Shown: positions 16,637-26,252, numbered from the stretch's first letter. The stretch is 64,000 nt of DNA from Kineothrix sp. IPX-CK (GCF_039134705.1 NZ_CP146256.1:992001-1056000); one strand, 5' to 3'. Numbers and translations: made by a program. Notes: a model not told the origin generated them from the sequence alone.

Positions 16637-17566
16637 ATGAAAAAGAAAATACTGATAATCGGAAGCTTGAATGTAGATATGGTGATCGAGATGAAGCGTA
16701 TGCCTCTTGTAGGGGAAACGGTTCTTGGAACTCAGCTTAATTATATTCCCGGCGGAAAGGGTGCCAATCAGGCGTGTGCGGCCGGGCGGCTGGCCGGAGA
16801 TGTGATGATGCTGGGCTGCGTGGGAGAAGACGAATTCGGAGATATACAAAACAATAGTCTTTCGGAAAATGGAGTGGATACCGGCTGTTTTAAGAGAAGC
16901 AAGACGCAGAAGACAGGAACGGCCAGCATATATGTAGACGAGAATGGGAGCAACAGCATTGTGGTAGTTGCAGGAGCTAATCAGGAATGTGACGTCTCTT
17001 ATCTGCAGGAGCATGACGATGCGATAAAGGCTTGCGATTATGTCATTTTGCAGATGGAGATACCTTATGAGGCGATTTTCTATGCGGTAAAACGAGCGAA
17101 GGAGCTGGGAAAGACGGTTATATTGAACCCCGCACCGGCGCCGGACTCTCTTCCTGACGAAATTCTGGCGAGGCTTGACTATATTACGCCTAATGAGACG
17201 GAGCTTATGAAACTATGCGGACGGAGCGGAGAGACGTTGGAAGATTTTATTGAAGGTGCAGGCGCACTCCTGCAAAAGGGGGTAAAGAACGTGCTGGTTA
17301 CCTTGGGTGAGAGAGGAGCGCTTCTTGTGAATGAGAGTATGACGGAGATATTTCCTACAAGGAAGGTGGTTTCCGTGGATACGACAGCAGCAGGCGATTG
17401 CTTCAACGGAGCTTTTGTGGTAGCGCTTGCGGAAGGGAAGGGGCAGAAGGAGGCGGTGACCTTTGCCAACGCGGCATCCTCCATCGCGGTAACGAGAAAC
17501 GGAGCGCAGACCTCGATTCCCAGCAGAGAGGAAACGGATGAAGTGCTCAAAAGCATGAGCATATAA
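16637..17566 (+). CDS. rbsK: Ribokinase
   Basis: A 309-residue PfkB-family kinase that phosphorylates D-ribose to ribose-5-phosphate. Seen: N-terminal GSLNVDMV, substrate motif YIPGGKGANQACAA (PfkB signature 1), VVAGANQ, NPAPAP, TPNETE, and ATP/anion-hole motif VDTTAAGDCFNGAF with the catalytic Asp. The anion-hole motif reads AAGD instead of GAGD. RBS GGAAGGAG. It has its own promoter and terminator and is followed by a LacI-PfkB fusion, but no ribose transporter is in the window; it may use ribose from nucleoside turnover. Confidence 0.92.
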   Translation: MKKKILIIGSLNVDMVIEMKRMPLVGETVLGTQLNYIPGGKGANQACAAGRLAGDVMMLGCVGEDEFGDIQNNSLSENGVDTGCFKRSKTQKTGTASIYVDENGSNSIVVVAGANQECDVSYLQEHDDAIKACDYVILQMEIPYEAIFYAVKRAKELGKTVILNPAPAPDSLPDEILARLDYITPNETELMKLCGRSGETLEDFIEGAGALLQKGVKNVLVTLGERGALLVNESMTEIFPTRKVVSVDTTAAGDCFNGAFVVALAEGKGQKEAVTFANAASSIAVTRNGAQTSIPSREETDEVLKSMSI

Positions 17567-17579
17567 AATAGACGAAGGA

Positions 17580-17607
17580 AGGCATGAGGAGAACCTCGTG
17601 CCTTTTT
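17580..17607 (+). terminator. Intrinsic terminator after ribokinase
   Basis: A 10-bp stem AGGCATGAGG/CCTCGTGCCT with loop AGAA and five Ts. Confidence 0.85.
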
Positions 17608-17646
17608 ATGCTTAATATCGGGATAATCGGGGAAACGTACAGCTCG

Positions 17647-17676
17647 TTGTTAGTAACAGGAAAAATGTGGTATAAT
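17647..17676 (+). promoter_or_regulatory. Promoter of LacI-kinase fusion gene
   Basis: TTGTTA, 18-bp spacer, TATAAT, 36 bp before ATG 17712. Confidence 0.65.
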
Positions 17677-17711
17677 ATTTAAAAATTTTGCTCACGAAAG
17701 GGGAACCTCGT

Positions 17712-19628
17712 ATGAATATAAAAGACATTGCCAATTTATGCGGTGTGTCACCATCTACCGTATCCAAGATTCTACACAATAAGGATGCGGATATCAGCGT
17801 GGAAACGAGAAAAAAGGTTTTGGAAATCATTAAGGAATACCAGTATGTTCCTTACTCCAAGGTAATAAACAGTGCGGCTCCCAAGACGAATATGATAGGT
17901 GTGCTTCTGGCCGAGAATACATACGGCGTACAAGACATGCTTTACAGCATCGAAAAAGCGGCTTCCAAAAACGGATATGGCATCATGCTGTGCAATACGG
18001 CACAGGATGAGAAAAAGGCGGAAAAGTATTATCAAATATTTAACAATAAAGGCGTGGACGGCATTATCTCCATTTGTCAGGACACAGAGCCACCGGAGGA
18101 AATGAAGATACCCATCGTGCGCATCCAAAATAGAGAGCGCGAAATAAAAAACGCTGCTGCGGATCTTTATTTCGATATGAAAGAGTCCGGATACCTTGCG
18201 GTCAGTTACCTTCTTGAAATGGGGCATGAGAGAATTGCATGCCTTTTGGAAAAGGATGAGGAGGACATAAGGGAGGGATACCGGGGAGCATATAAGGAAA
18301 GGTTTGTTTCTCCGGATGAGGAATGGATTTTCATGGGTACCGAGGAAGAAATCGAAAGAGAGGGAATTGCTAGGTGCCTGAAGGCGGATGTGACGGCCAT
18401 CGTATGCTCCAGTGCAGAGATGGGAAATGCCGTTTATGAGAAAGTCAGGGAGCGGGGAGATGGAATTCCGAATAAAATGTCTGTTATCAGTACAAGGGAC
18501 AGTGCTCTTGCGGAAAAGATTTATCCGAAGCTGACGGCCGTACATGTGCCTATGGATGAAATCGGTGCGCGGGGAGTGAATGTCCTGATTCAAATGATGG
18601 AGGACAGAAAGTCCGCTCATGAGTTTAAGGAGAAGATTTCCCAGCATATATGCGAAAGAAGCAGTGTTTCAGCGCCGTCAGGACATGAACGGGGCGGGAA
18701 AATCGTGGTGGTGGGCAGTATGAACATGGACTGTATGATCGGCGTAAGCCGTATTCCGACGGTGGGAGAGACGGTAAAGGCGGGAAACATCATATCCCTG
18801 CCCGGAGGAAAGGGAGCGAATCAAGCGGTAGGAGCCGGTAAGCTGGAGGGTCTTGTCTATATGATAGGAAGACTTGGAAACGACAGCGACGGAAAAACGA
18901 TATATAACAGCCTGGTAAACAGCGGAGTAAAAACAGAGGGGGTCGTCTTCGATGATTCGGTCTCTACGGGAAGGGCCTATGTTAATGTCGCATCGGGAGG
19001 AGACAGCACCATCGTCATCTATCCCGGAGCCAATGCGAAGCTGGATTGCAGTCAGATAAACCAATACGAGAGACTGCTGGAGGGTGCTGCTTACTGCCTT
19101 TTGACCTCGGAGATTCCGGAAGAAACAGTAGAATACACGATTGAAAAATGCAGGGAGATGAAGGTCCCGGTCATACTGAAGCTTTCGGCTGTGGAAAGAA
19201 TGAGGGAAAGTTTGTTTCAGGATGTCGATTATTTCATACCTAACGAAAAAGAGGCTGAACTTCTGGTTCCCCAGGCATCATCGGTGGAGGAGAGGGCTGA
19301 TATATTCATAAAAAAGGGTGTTAAAAATGTAATTATAACTTTAGGGCAAAAAGGCTGCTACTTAAAAAATGCGAAATATCAGGGATTTGTGCCTACAGCA
19401 GGCTTTCATCCGGTGGACAGTACCGGAGCAGCGGATGCCTTCATCAGTGCGTTGGCTGTTTCTTTAAGCGAAGGCAATGAAATAAGGCAGGCAATCAGCT
19501 TCGCCTCCTATGCGGCGGGCATCAGCTCCACAAGGCAAGGGGTACAGCCGGCCATGGTGGATAGAAGAGAGCTTTCGCTGTATCAGGAAGAGATAGAAAA
19601 ACTCTGTGCGGGGGCGCTTTCCGATTAG
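17712..19628 (+). CDS. LacI-type regulator fused to a ribokinase-like domain
   Basis: A 638-residue fusion. Residues 1-50 are a LacI helix-turn-helix (MNIKDIANLCGVSPSTVSKI); about 60-325 a periplasmic-binding-like sensor domain (ESGYLAVSYLLEMGHERIA); about 330-630 a PfkB sugar kinase (VVVGSMNMDCMIGVSRIP, PGGKGANQAVGAG, IPNEKEAELL). The kinase catalytic motif is DSTGAADAF near 569-577: the Asp stays but the second anion-hole Gly is Ala. It probably couples sensing or phosphorylation of a ribose-like sugar to transcription, likely of itself and neighbouring ribokinase; this is inference. ATG 17712 with AAAGGGGA is preferred over TTG 17688. No frameshift. Confidence 0.9.
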   Translation: MNIKDIANLCGVSPSTVSKILHNKDADISVETRKKVLEIIKEYQYVPYSKVINSAAPKTNMIGVLLAENTYGVQDMLYSIEKAASKNGYGIMLCNTAQDEKKAEKYYQIFNNKGVDGIISICQDTEPPEEMKIPIVRIQNREREIKNAAADLYFDMKESGYLAVSYLLEMGHERIACLLEKDEEDIREGYRGAYKERFVSPDEEWIFMGTEEEIEREGIARCLKADVTAIVCSSAEMGNAVYEKVRERGDGIPNKMSVISTRDSALAEKIYPKLTAVHVPMDEIGARGVNVLIQMMEDRKSAHEFKEKISQHICERSSVSAPSGHERGGKIVVVGSMNMDCMIGVSRIPTVGETVKAGNIISLPGGKGANQAVGAGKLEGLVYMIGRLGNDSDGKTIYNSLVNSGVKTEGVVFDDSVSTGRAYVNVASGGDSTIVIYPGANAKLDCSQINQYERLLEGAAYCLLTSEIPEETVEYTIEKCREMKVPVILKLSAVERMRESLFQDVDYFIPNEKEAELLVPQASSVEERADIFIKKGVKNVIITLGQKGCYLKNAKYQGFVPTAGFHPVDSTGAADAFISALAVSLSEGNEIRQAISFASYAAGISSTRQGVQPAMVDRRELSLYQEEIEKLCAGALSD

Positions 19629-19636
19629 GAAAAGAG

Positions 19637-19663
19637 GTTACTGTGAACGCAGTGAACAGTAAC
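19637..19663 (+). repeat. 27-bp GTTACTG hairpin repeat, copy A
   Basis: GTTACTGT...ACAGTAAC with 8-bp complementary ends. Same family as 50179-50205, 50825-50851 and 60277-60303. Located 8 bp after the LacI-kinase stop. Confidence 0.75.
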
Positions 19664-19807
19664 AAAAGAGGAGCCGGGAAAGGATAAATCGAATTAAGAA
19701 GTAGAAAAATATATGGATATAAAGTATAATGAATAGATAACGAAACGGACTAAATGTCTGTTTATAGTTTACACCCCTTGGGGTGGCGGGTACGAAAGGC
19801 TGAAGAC

Positions 19808-20573
19808 ATGATTATAGAAAACCTATTTAAAGAAAAAAGACCCGTGCTGTCTTTTGAAATATTTCCTCCGAAGAAAGAAGCGGCGCTTCTAAGTATCGAT
19901 GAGACGCTTTCTACATTGGCGAAGCTGAATCCTGATTTTATCAGTGTGACTTTCGGAGCGGGAGGGAGCGGCGGCAAAAATAAAACCGTAGAGCTTGCGA
20001 AAAAAATAAAAGAAGAATACAAAATAGAGCCGCTCGTACACTTAACGTGCATAAATCACAGCGAAGAAGAAATACGTGTTCTTCTTAAGCAGCTTGAGGC
20101 AGCACAGCTTAAGAATATACTGGCGCTTAGAGGCGACATTAATCCCGAGGTTTTCCCCAGGCATGATTTCAGATATGCAGGAGAACTGGTGGAGTTCATT
20201 AAGAAAAACGGAGATTTTCATGTGAGCGGAGCCTGCTATCCCGAGACCCATCTGGAGGCGGCAGATCCCATAAGCGATATACGCAATCTTAAGAAAAAGG
20301 TGGATGCGGGAGCCGGGCATTATGCCAGTCACGAACAAAGCGCAGATAGAGAAGATGGTGACCATGTGCGGAGCTTCTCTGCCTCCTAAGCTGGCAAAAA
20401 TTCTGAATAAATACGGCGGTAATAAAGAGGCTCTTTTCGATGCGGGAATGGCATATGCCATCGACCAGATCGTGGATCTGCTTTCGAACGAAGTGGAAGG
20501 CATACATATTTTTACGATGAATAATCCGGTAGTGGCTCGTAGAATATGTGACGGAATTAAGAATCTGATTTAA
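19808..20573 (+). pseudogene. metF: Methylenetetrahydrofolate reductase broken by internal deletion
   Basis: MetF reduces 5,10-methylene-THF to 5-methyl-THF. The N-terminal part is good (LSFEIFPPKKEAAL, SVTFGAGGSGG, VHLTCINHSEEEI, LALRGDI, VSGACYPETHLEA) up to NLKKKVDAGA. The frame then runs out at 20389. The C-terminal part is in another frame from about 20304 (GIMPVTNKAQIEKMVTMCGA ... AYAIDQIVDLLS, IHIFTMNNPVVA) to 20573. The intervening family segment of about 35 residues, which contains the QLFFDN block, is missing at the junction GGAGCCGGG. So one deletion both removed and frameshifted. Assembly error is possible but unlikely for a clean deletion. Confidence 0.85.
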
Positions 20574-20594
20574 TGGAGAGGTGTATAATAATAT

Positions 20595-21314
20595 ATGGGC
20601 AAAGCAGCGCTTGTTAGCGGAGCGTCCCGCGGTATCGGCCGTGCCGTAGCAAAGAGTCTGGCAGAAGCAGGATATGATTTGTACTTGACATGCAGGCAGT
20701 CGGAAGAGAAATTATTAGAACTGAAAGATGAGTTGGAAGAAAATTACAATATTCATTGTGCAGCATATATATGTAATATGGGGAGCTATGAAGAAGTAAG
20801 CGGTCTTTTCGGTCATATTCCCGATTTGGATGTACTGGTGAACAATGCGGGCATTTCTTATATCGGTCTTTTGTCTGAAATGGAAGTTTCCAGGTGGCAG
20901 GAAATAATAGATACCAATTTGAGCTCCGTATTTTATACCTGCAAGCTTGCGATCCCGCTTATGCTTAAAAAGAAATCAGGAAGGATTATCAATATATCTT
21001 CGGTATGGGGAAGCGCGGGTGCTTCTATGGAGGTGGCTTATTCTGCCTCCAAGGGCGGAGTGAACAGCTTTACCAAGGCGTTGGCAAAGGAACTGGCCCC
21101 CAGTCACATTTGTGTGAATGCGTTGGCCTGCGGCGTAATTGATACGGATATGAACCAGTGCTTTGACGAAGCGGAACGCAGGGCACTTACAGAAGAAATA
21201 CCGGCAGATCGTTTCGGACGGCCGGAGGAAGCGGCGAAACTCATCCTGCAGATCATCGATGCACCCGAATATATGACGGGACAGATTATAACGATGGACG
21301 GCGGATGGTGTTGA
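20595..21314 (+). CDS. Short-chain dehydrogenase/reductase, FabG-like
   Basis: A 239-residue classical SDR. Seen: nucleotide motif SGASRGIGRAVA (residues 8-19), NNAG (near 89-92), catalytic Ser in INISSVWGSAG and YSASKGG with Tyr/Lys, then CGVIDTDMN and C-terminal MTGQIITMDGGW. This is the profile of 3-oxoacyl-ACP reductase (FabG), but no fatty-acid genes are adjacent, so the real substrate is open. It begins 21 bp after the metF remnant, and trxB follows by 19 bp, so these probably share a transcript. Confidence 0.9.
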   Translation: MGKAALVSGASRGIGRAVAKSLAEAGYDLYLTCRQSEEKLLELKDELEENYNIHCAAYICNMGSYEEVSGLFGHIPDLDVLVNNAGISYIGLLSEMEVSRWQEIIDTNLSSVFYTCKLAIPLMLKKKSGRIINISSVWGSAGASMEVAYSASKGGVNSFTKALAKELAPSHICVNALACGVIDTDMNQCFDEAERRALTEEIPADRFGRPEEAAKLILQIIDAPEYMTGQIITMDGGWC

Positions 21315-21333
21315 AATAAGAAAGAATAGAGGG

Positions 21334-22320
21334 ATGACTATGTACGATTTAGTGATTATCGGATCAGGACCGGCAGGGTTGTCGGCGGCAATATATGCGA
21401 AAAGAGCAGGTCTCAAAACCTTGGTTTTGGAAAAGAGTACAATGAGCGGAGGTCAGGTGCTTACCACTTATGAGGTGGATAATTATCTGGGACTACCGGG
21501 AATTAACGGCTTCGATTTGGGCATGAAGTTCAGAGAACATGCGGATAATATGGAGATTGAATTCGTGGAAGCAGAGGTGACGGGCATTAAAAGTATTGAC
21601 GCGCCGGGCTGTAATGAACATCCCATGCAGGATATGAAAGCGGCGAATATCGATTTAGACGCCTGCAGGAGGAAGCGCATACATCGCATTAGCACCAGCC
21701 AGGGAGATTATGAAACGAGAACGATTTTAATCGCTACCGGCGCCTCTTATGCCAAGCTGGGTGTGCCGGGAGAAGAAGAGTTCGCCGGTATGGGTGTCTC
21801 CTACTGTGCTACTTGCGACGGTGCCTTTTTCAGGAACCGCACTGTGGCGGTAGTAGGCGGCGGCGACGTAGCGGTGGAAGATGCGATTTTCTTGGCGAGA
21901 ACCAGCAAGAAGGTATATTTGATTCATAGAAGAAACGAACTTCGGGCGGCTAATATCCTTCAGGAAAGTTTAAGCCGTCTTGATAATGTGGAAGTGATAT
22001 GGGATACGGTAGTGGAGGAAATCAAAGGAGAGGATCAGGTTCAGGGCCTTCTTCTGCGAGATCTGAAGACTGAGGAAAAAAAGGAACTTGTGGTGGACGG
22101 TGTATTCATCGCCGTAGGAATCCATCCCAATACGGAAAGCTTCGGGAATGCCGTGAAATGTGATGATAGAGGATATATCGTCGCGGATGAGGACTGCGTT
22201 ACGCACACGGCCGGAATCTTTGCAGCGGGAGATGTAAGAACTAAGAAGCTCAGACAGATTATCACGGCTGTAGCCGACGGCGCCAACGCGGTGACTAGCA
22301 TTCAGAATTATTTTCTGTAG
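21334..22320 (+). CDS. trxB: Thioredoxin reductase
   Basis: A 328-residue FAD/NADPH disulfide reductase that reduces thioredoxin. Seen: FAD motif IIGSGPAGLSAAIYA (8-22), redox pair CATC (Cys158, Cys161), NADPH motif VVGGGDVAVEDA, and C-terminal FAD motif GIFAAGDVR. Compared with typical 305-315-residue enzymes there is an extra stretch around residues 88-118 rich in Cys and basic residues (two Cys), in the FAD-domain beta region. The fold core seems intact. RBS is weak (GAGGG). The gene sits between the SDR and the glycosyltransferase. Confidence 0.92.
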   Translation: MTMYDLVIIGSGPAGLSAAIYAKRAGLKTLVLEKSTMSGGQVLTTYEVDNYLGLPGINGFDLGMKFREHADNMEIEFVEAEVTGIKSIDAPGCNEHPMQDMKAANIDLDACRRKRIHRISTSQGDYETRTILIATGASYAKLGVPGEEEFAGMGVSYCATCDGAFFRNRTVAVVGGGDVAVEDAIFLARTSKKVYLIHRRNELRAANILQESLSRLDNVEVIWDTVVEEIKGEDQVQGLLLRDLKTEEKKELVVDGVFIAVGIHPNTESFGNAVKCDDRGYIVADEDCVTHTAGIFAAGDVRTKKLRQIITAVADGANAVTSIQNYFL

Positions 22321-22336
22321 AAAATGGAGTGAATCG

Positions 22337-23404
22337 ATGCACAAGATCAGCATTATTGTTCCGGTCTATAATGTGGAAAAGTATCTGGAACGATGCGTAA
22401 ACAGCATATTGAGCCAGACCTATGAAAATATAGAAATTGTGCTTGTGAATGACGGATCTCCCGACAATTCTCCGACTATGTGTGATCAATATGCCAAGGT
22501 GGATGAACGGGTGAAAGTGATTCATAAGGAAAACGGCGGATTAGTTTCCGCTTGGCAGGCAGGAGTCAGGGCGAGTGACGGCAAATATCTTTGCTTTGTG
22601 GATAGCGATGATTGGGTAGAACCGGATATGATTTCAGAAATGTATGCCTTTCTTTCCGCTGGCAATGCCGATTCCATGGAAATACCTTCTGATAAAAAAG
22701 AAATTATCTGCTGTAATTTTGTGATAGACCGCTTTACGGGCGATGATATGAGTTCCGGGCAATACAAGGTAACAAAGCATTATCACGAACTTAAGCCGGG
22801 AATATACGAAGGAAAGCAATTAGAAACAGACGTAAAAGATCAGTTGCTGGGACATGAAAATCGTTTGGTCTCCATGTCAAGGTGCATGAAGCTTTTTTCC
22901 AGAAGATTGATAGAAGACAATATGAAATATTGTAATCCCGATATTACGTTTGGAGAAGACGTTAACATCGTGCTGCCGGCTCTGTTAGACTGTGAGCGTC
23001 TGGTTATTATGGAAGAAGCACTGTTTTATCATTATTTTTACAATTATGATTCTATGGTCCATAAATATGATAAGAAGCTATACCAAGGAATATGCACTCT
23101 TCGTTCTGTAATAAAAGAAATTTTTGAGGATAAAAAGAGACAGAATGGCGAAATGCAAGGGGACAAGGAATATATTTACCTGTTGATGTTCGCTTTAAAA
23201 AATGAAATAAGAGGCGGACGGAAAAACTATTCTGTTAAAGTACGCGAAATTTGTAATGGGAATCAGGACATCGTAATGACTTATCCTGTAATTGTTGGAA
23301 ACAAGATAAACAGGATTTTATATTTTTTATTGAAAAATCCTAAGCTTATTTATATAAATGTTGTCCGGTTCTTATTCAGGTTAGGAGACGGATTGCACAA
23401 ATAA
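22337..23404 (+). CDS. Family 2 glycosyltransferase
   Basis: A 355-residue GT-A fold transferase: SIIVPVYNVEKYLERCVNSI at the N-terminus, VLVNDGSPDNS for nucleotide-sugar binding, and FVDSDDWVEPDM as the DxD metal site near residue 90. It adds a sugar from a nucleotide donor to a growing surface glycan on the cytosolic side. The C-terminal part (about 230-355) is variable as in clostridial capsule enzymes. RBS TGGAG. First gene of the polysaccharide set 22.3-27.8 kb; the next gene starts 52 bp after it. Confidence 0.92.
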   Translation: MHKISIIVPVYNVEKYLERCVNSILSQTYENIEIVLVNDGSPDNSPTMCDQYAKVDERVKVIHKENGGLVSAWQAGVRASDGKYLCFVDSDDWVEPDMISEMYAFLSAGNADSMEIPSDKKEIICCNFVIDRFTGDDMSSGQYKVTKHYHELKPGIYEGKQLETDVKDQLLGHENRLVSMSRCMKLFSRRLIEDNMKYCNPDITFGEDVNIVLPALLDCERLVIMEEALFYHYFYNYDSMVHKYDKKLYQGICTLRSVIKEIFEDKKRQNGEMQGDKEYIYLLMFALKNEIRGGRKNYSVKVREICNGNQDIVMTYPVIVGNKINRILYFLLKNPKLIYINVVRFLFRLGDGLHK

Positions 23405-23456
23405 CTTTAGGAATGTGACGAACTGAAAAGATGAGGAATGATAAAGGGATAAATTG

Positions 23457-24686
23457 ATGTCAGTAAAAAGGATGGAAGAAGATAGAATTTTATTATACAT
23501 GCACGCAGGAAGCGGAAATCATGGCTGTGAAGCGATTGTCAACAGCGTTTGTCATATGCTGAAGAAAGATGTTTTAGTGCTGACTAACAGCAAGGCTGAA
23601 GACCGGAAATATTCTCTTGCGGCATCAAAAGATACCGCTCTTTGCTATTTGGAGGAAGAGCGGCAATTTTCGAGGCATAAGTTTGCTCATGTGATGTATT
23701 ATATCTGGAGAAAAGTGATGAAAGATCCAGAATCCTTTATCCGTTATCGCTATCGTACTGTATTCGGTAAAAAGTTTTATCCGCTGGCGATTTCTATCGG
23801 CGGTGATAATTACTGCTATGACATGATGCTTAAGGACTTGCTTTTAGCCAATAAAGCGTTTGGGGAGAGGGGAGTCAAAACAGTGCTTTTAGGCTGCTCT
23901 ATTGATCCGGAGCTTTTTTTAAGAGAAGGTTTAAATGACGCTTTAAAGGAAGATTTGAACAGGTATCTAACGATTATAGCAAGAGAATCGATTACTTATG
24001 AAGCATTAAAGTTGATAGTGCCGGAAGAAAAGCTGTTCTTAATTCCTGATCCGGCATTTACTTTAAGGAAAAAGGAACTTCCGTTGCCGGATGGATTTAT
24101 TCAGGGCAATACGATTGGAATTAATGTCAGCCCTATGATTCAGGATAACGAGAGCAAAAAGGGAATTACCATGTTAAGTTATAAAGCACTGCTCCATCAT
24201 ATCATAGCGGCGACGGATATGCAGATTGCGTTAATTCCTCATGTGGTATGGGAAAGAAACGATGATAGAGTGCCGATAAAGGAGCTGTTTGAAGAATTTA
24301 AGAATACCGGAAGGGTGGTTATGATAGAGGACGGGACTTGCGAGGAGCTGAAAGGGTACATTGCCCGCTGTTGCATGTTTATTGGTGCCAGGACTCACGC
24401 TACGATTGCGGCATATTCCGCGTGTGTTCCCACTTTGGTGGTGGGATATTCTGTGAAAGCAAAGGGAATTGCAAAGGATTTATTCGGAACCTACGATAAT
24501 TACGTACTTCAGGTACAGCAGCTGCAAAACGAGGAAGCGCTTATCGATGCTTTCCAATGGTTGTCGGACTACAAAGAGGATATAAGGAAGCACTTGGAAG
24601 AAGTCATCCCCGGTTATGTAAAAGAGGCATATAAAACAGGGGAGGAAATTGAAAAGATATGGAATAGCATAAGGGTACAAAGATGA
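23457..24686 (+). CDS. Polysaccharide pyruvyl transferase family protein
   Basis: A 409-residue protein of the CsaB/EpsI family, which transfers pyruvyl ketal from PEP to sugars of wall or capsule polymers; other members have different roles. Seen: N-terminal GSGNHGCEAIVNS (typical G-N-x-G-xE/D), AISIGGDNYCYD, LGCSIDPE, GINVSPMIQDN, and C-terminal ARCCMFIGARTHATIAAYSA, where the R-x-H is the conserved catalytic region. ATG 23457 is chosen over TTG 23454 by RBS spacing (AAAGGGA). It overlaps the flippase gene by four bases, so translation is coupled. Confidence 0.88.
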   Translation: MSVKRMEEDRILLYMHAGSGNHGCEAIVNSVCHMLKKDVLVLTNSKAEDRKYSLAASKDTALCYLEEERQFSRHKFAHVMYYIWRKVMKDPESFIRYRYRTVFGKKFYPLAISIGGDNYCYDMMLKDLLLANKAFGERGVKTVLLGCSIDPELFLREGLNDALKEDLNRYLTIIARESITYEALKLIVPEEKLFLIPDPAFTLRKKELPLPDGFIQGNTIGINVSPMIQDNESKKGITMLSYKALLHHIIAATDMQIALIPHVVWERNDDRVPIKELFEEFKNTGRVVMIEDGTCEELKGYIARCCMFIGARTHATIAAYSACVPTLVVGYSVKAKGIAKDLFGTYDNYVLQVQQLQNEEALIDAFQWLSDYKEDIRKHLEEVIPGYVKEAYKTGEEIEKIWNSIRVQR

Positions 24687-26230
24687 GAATTAAAAACACA
24701 CTGGTCAATTTAGTTTATATATGGGGCTCCGCTCTTTTACTGCTGGGACTCAATCTGCTGACACGACGTATTTTCCTCGATGTTCTCGTGGTAGATTATT
24801 TAGGATATGATGGACTGTTTTCTTCCATTTTTTCTTTCCTTACGTTATCAGAGATGGGTATTGCCGGAATTATCACCTATCATATGTATAGTGAGATTGC
24901 TACCAATAACACCCAGCAGATTCGGAAGCTTTTATATATTTATAAAATGGTATATAAGATCGTAGGAGGATTTGTGCTTGTTGCAGGTATTGTTGCTTGC
25001 TTCTTTCTGCCCTACATTTTAAAAGAACAAATGGCGGGAGAGGACCGGTTATTTATCTATACCATTTATTTCCTGCAATTATTTGCCACCATATGTACTT
25101 ACTTTTTAGCGTACAGACGGATTCTTTTCGTTACGCATCAGAAAATTTACTTCTGCACTATGGTAGATACAGTCATGAGCATCGCAGCTACCTTGCTCAA
25201 AATTTTTGTCTTGCTTAAATTCCAAAGTTACATTGGATATTTGCTCGTTTCCATTGCTAATAATGTTATATCTAATCTGATTATCGCATGGTGGTCGAGG
25301 AAGAAATACCCGGAGATCGCAAGGGTGAAAATCACTAAAGCGGATATAAAAGAGCTTGATTTATGGCATGATGTGAAAAATATGATGGCTACCAAGGTTG
25401 CAATTACGATTTATGGTAGTTCTAGTGATATCATCATTACGGCAATGTTGGGAGTAAGAATGGATGGGCTGGTCAGTAATTATGGACTGATCTCCGCTAA
25501 AATTCAGGAATTTATTCTTTCTATATTTAAAGCGTTGCAAGCGAGCATTGGTAACCTTGTGTATGATGATGAAGAAAAAAAGGGAATAAAGTTTTTCAAA
25601 GCATTGGATCTTGTTGGATTTTACATGGGTTTAACGGCAGCGACAGGAATAGTCATCGTTGGTCAGGATTTTATTCTCTGGTGGCTGAAAAAGACAGAAT
25701 TCCAACTCCCCGTATCCTTTTTAATAGTACTTTCCGTTAATATTTTTATTGCAATCTGCAATAATCCGATGAATTATTTTCGTAATACGTTCGGACATTT
25801 TGGCGGGGATAGAAATTATATGATAGCCGCTGCAATTGTTAACATAATAATCTCTCTTATGCTGACACCCCTTGTGGGCGTTACAGGAGTTATGATAGGA
25901 ACAGTGGTTGGACATCTTTTGATTTATTTAGGAAGAACCGTAGTGGTATATAAATATTATATAAAAGAAAAACCTTATGGATATTATTTAAAATTCTTAC
26001 TACGCTTAATTTTTTTAGGCGTTACCGTTGCAATAGCCGGGGAAATTTCCTCGTTGTTTTATTTGGAATTCTTGCTTGGAGATATTCTTGTTAAGGGAAT
26101 AATAAGTGTTATCATATCGTCACTGGTCTTTTTCGTATTTAATTTTAGGAGCGAAGAGTTCAGAACCTTGATGTTATACGCGAAAACAATCGTTGAGATG
26201 ATATTGAAGAAGAGAAGGAGCAGACAATAA
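24683..26230 (+). CDS. Polysaccharide flippase (Wzx-like, MATE/MOP superfamily)
   Basis: A 515-residue protein with about 12-14 hydrophobic segments and the oligosaccharide-flippase layout: N-terminal NLVYIWGSALLLLGLNLLTR, GYDGLFSSIFSFLTLSEMGI, and a C-terminal pair of polar-flanked helices. It should move lipid-linked repeat units across the membrane. Its start overlaps the pyruvyl transferase stop (ATGA), and the polymerase-like gene follows by 22 bp. Transport specificity follows the linked transferases and cannot be read from sequence. Confidence 0.88.
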   Translation: MRIKNTLVNLVYIWGSALLLLGLNLLTRRIFLDVLVVDYLGYDGLFSSIFSFLTLSEMGIAGIITYHMYSEIATNNTQQIRKLLYIYKMVYKIVGGFVLVAGIVACFFLPYILKEQMAGEDRLFIYTIYFLQLFATICTYFLAYRRILFVTHQKIYFCTMVDTVMSIAATLLKIFVLLKFQSYIGYLLVSIANNVISNLIIAWWSRKKYPEIARVKITKADIKELDLWHDVKNMMATKVAITIYGSSSDIIITAMLGVRMDGLVSNYGLISAKIQEFILSIFKALQASIGNLVYDDEEKKGIKFFKALDLVGFYMGLTAATGIVIVGQDFILWWLKKTEFQLPVSFLIVLSVNIFIAICNNPMNYFRNTFGHFGGDRNYMIAAAIVNIIISLMLTPLVGVTGVMIGTVVGHLLIYLGRTVVVYKYYIKEKPYGYYLKFLLRLIFLGVTVAIAGEISSLFYLEFLLGDILVKGIISVIISSLVFFVFNFRSEEFRTLMLYAKTIVEMILKKRRSRQ

Positions 26231-26252
26231 TGGGAACGAGCGGAGTGAAAAG

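Noticed and set aside
17772..18647. 291-codon minus-strand frame opposite the LacI-kinase gene
   Set aside because: Antisense to a fully recognisable protein and without its own control signals.
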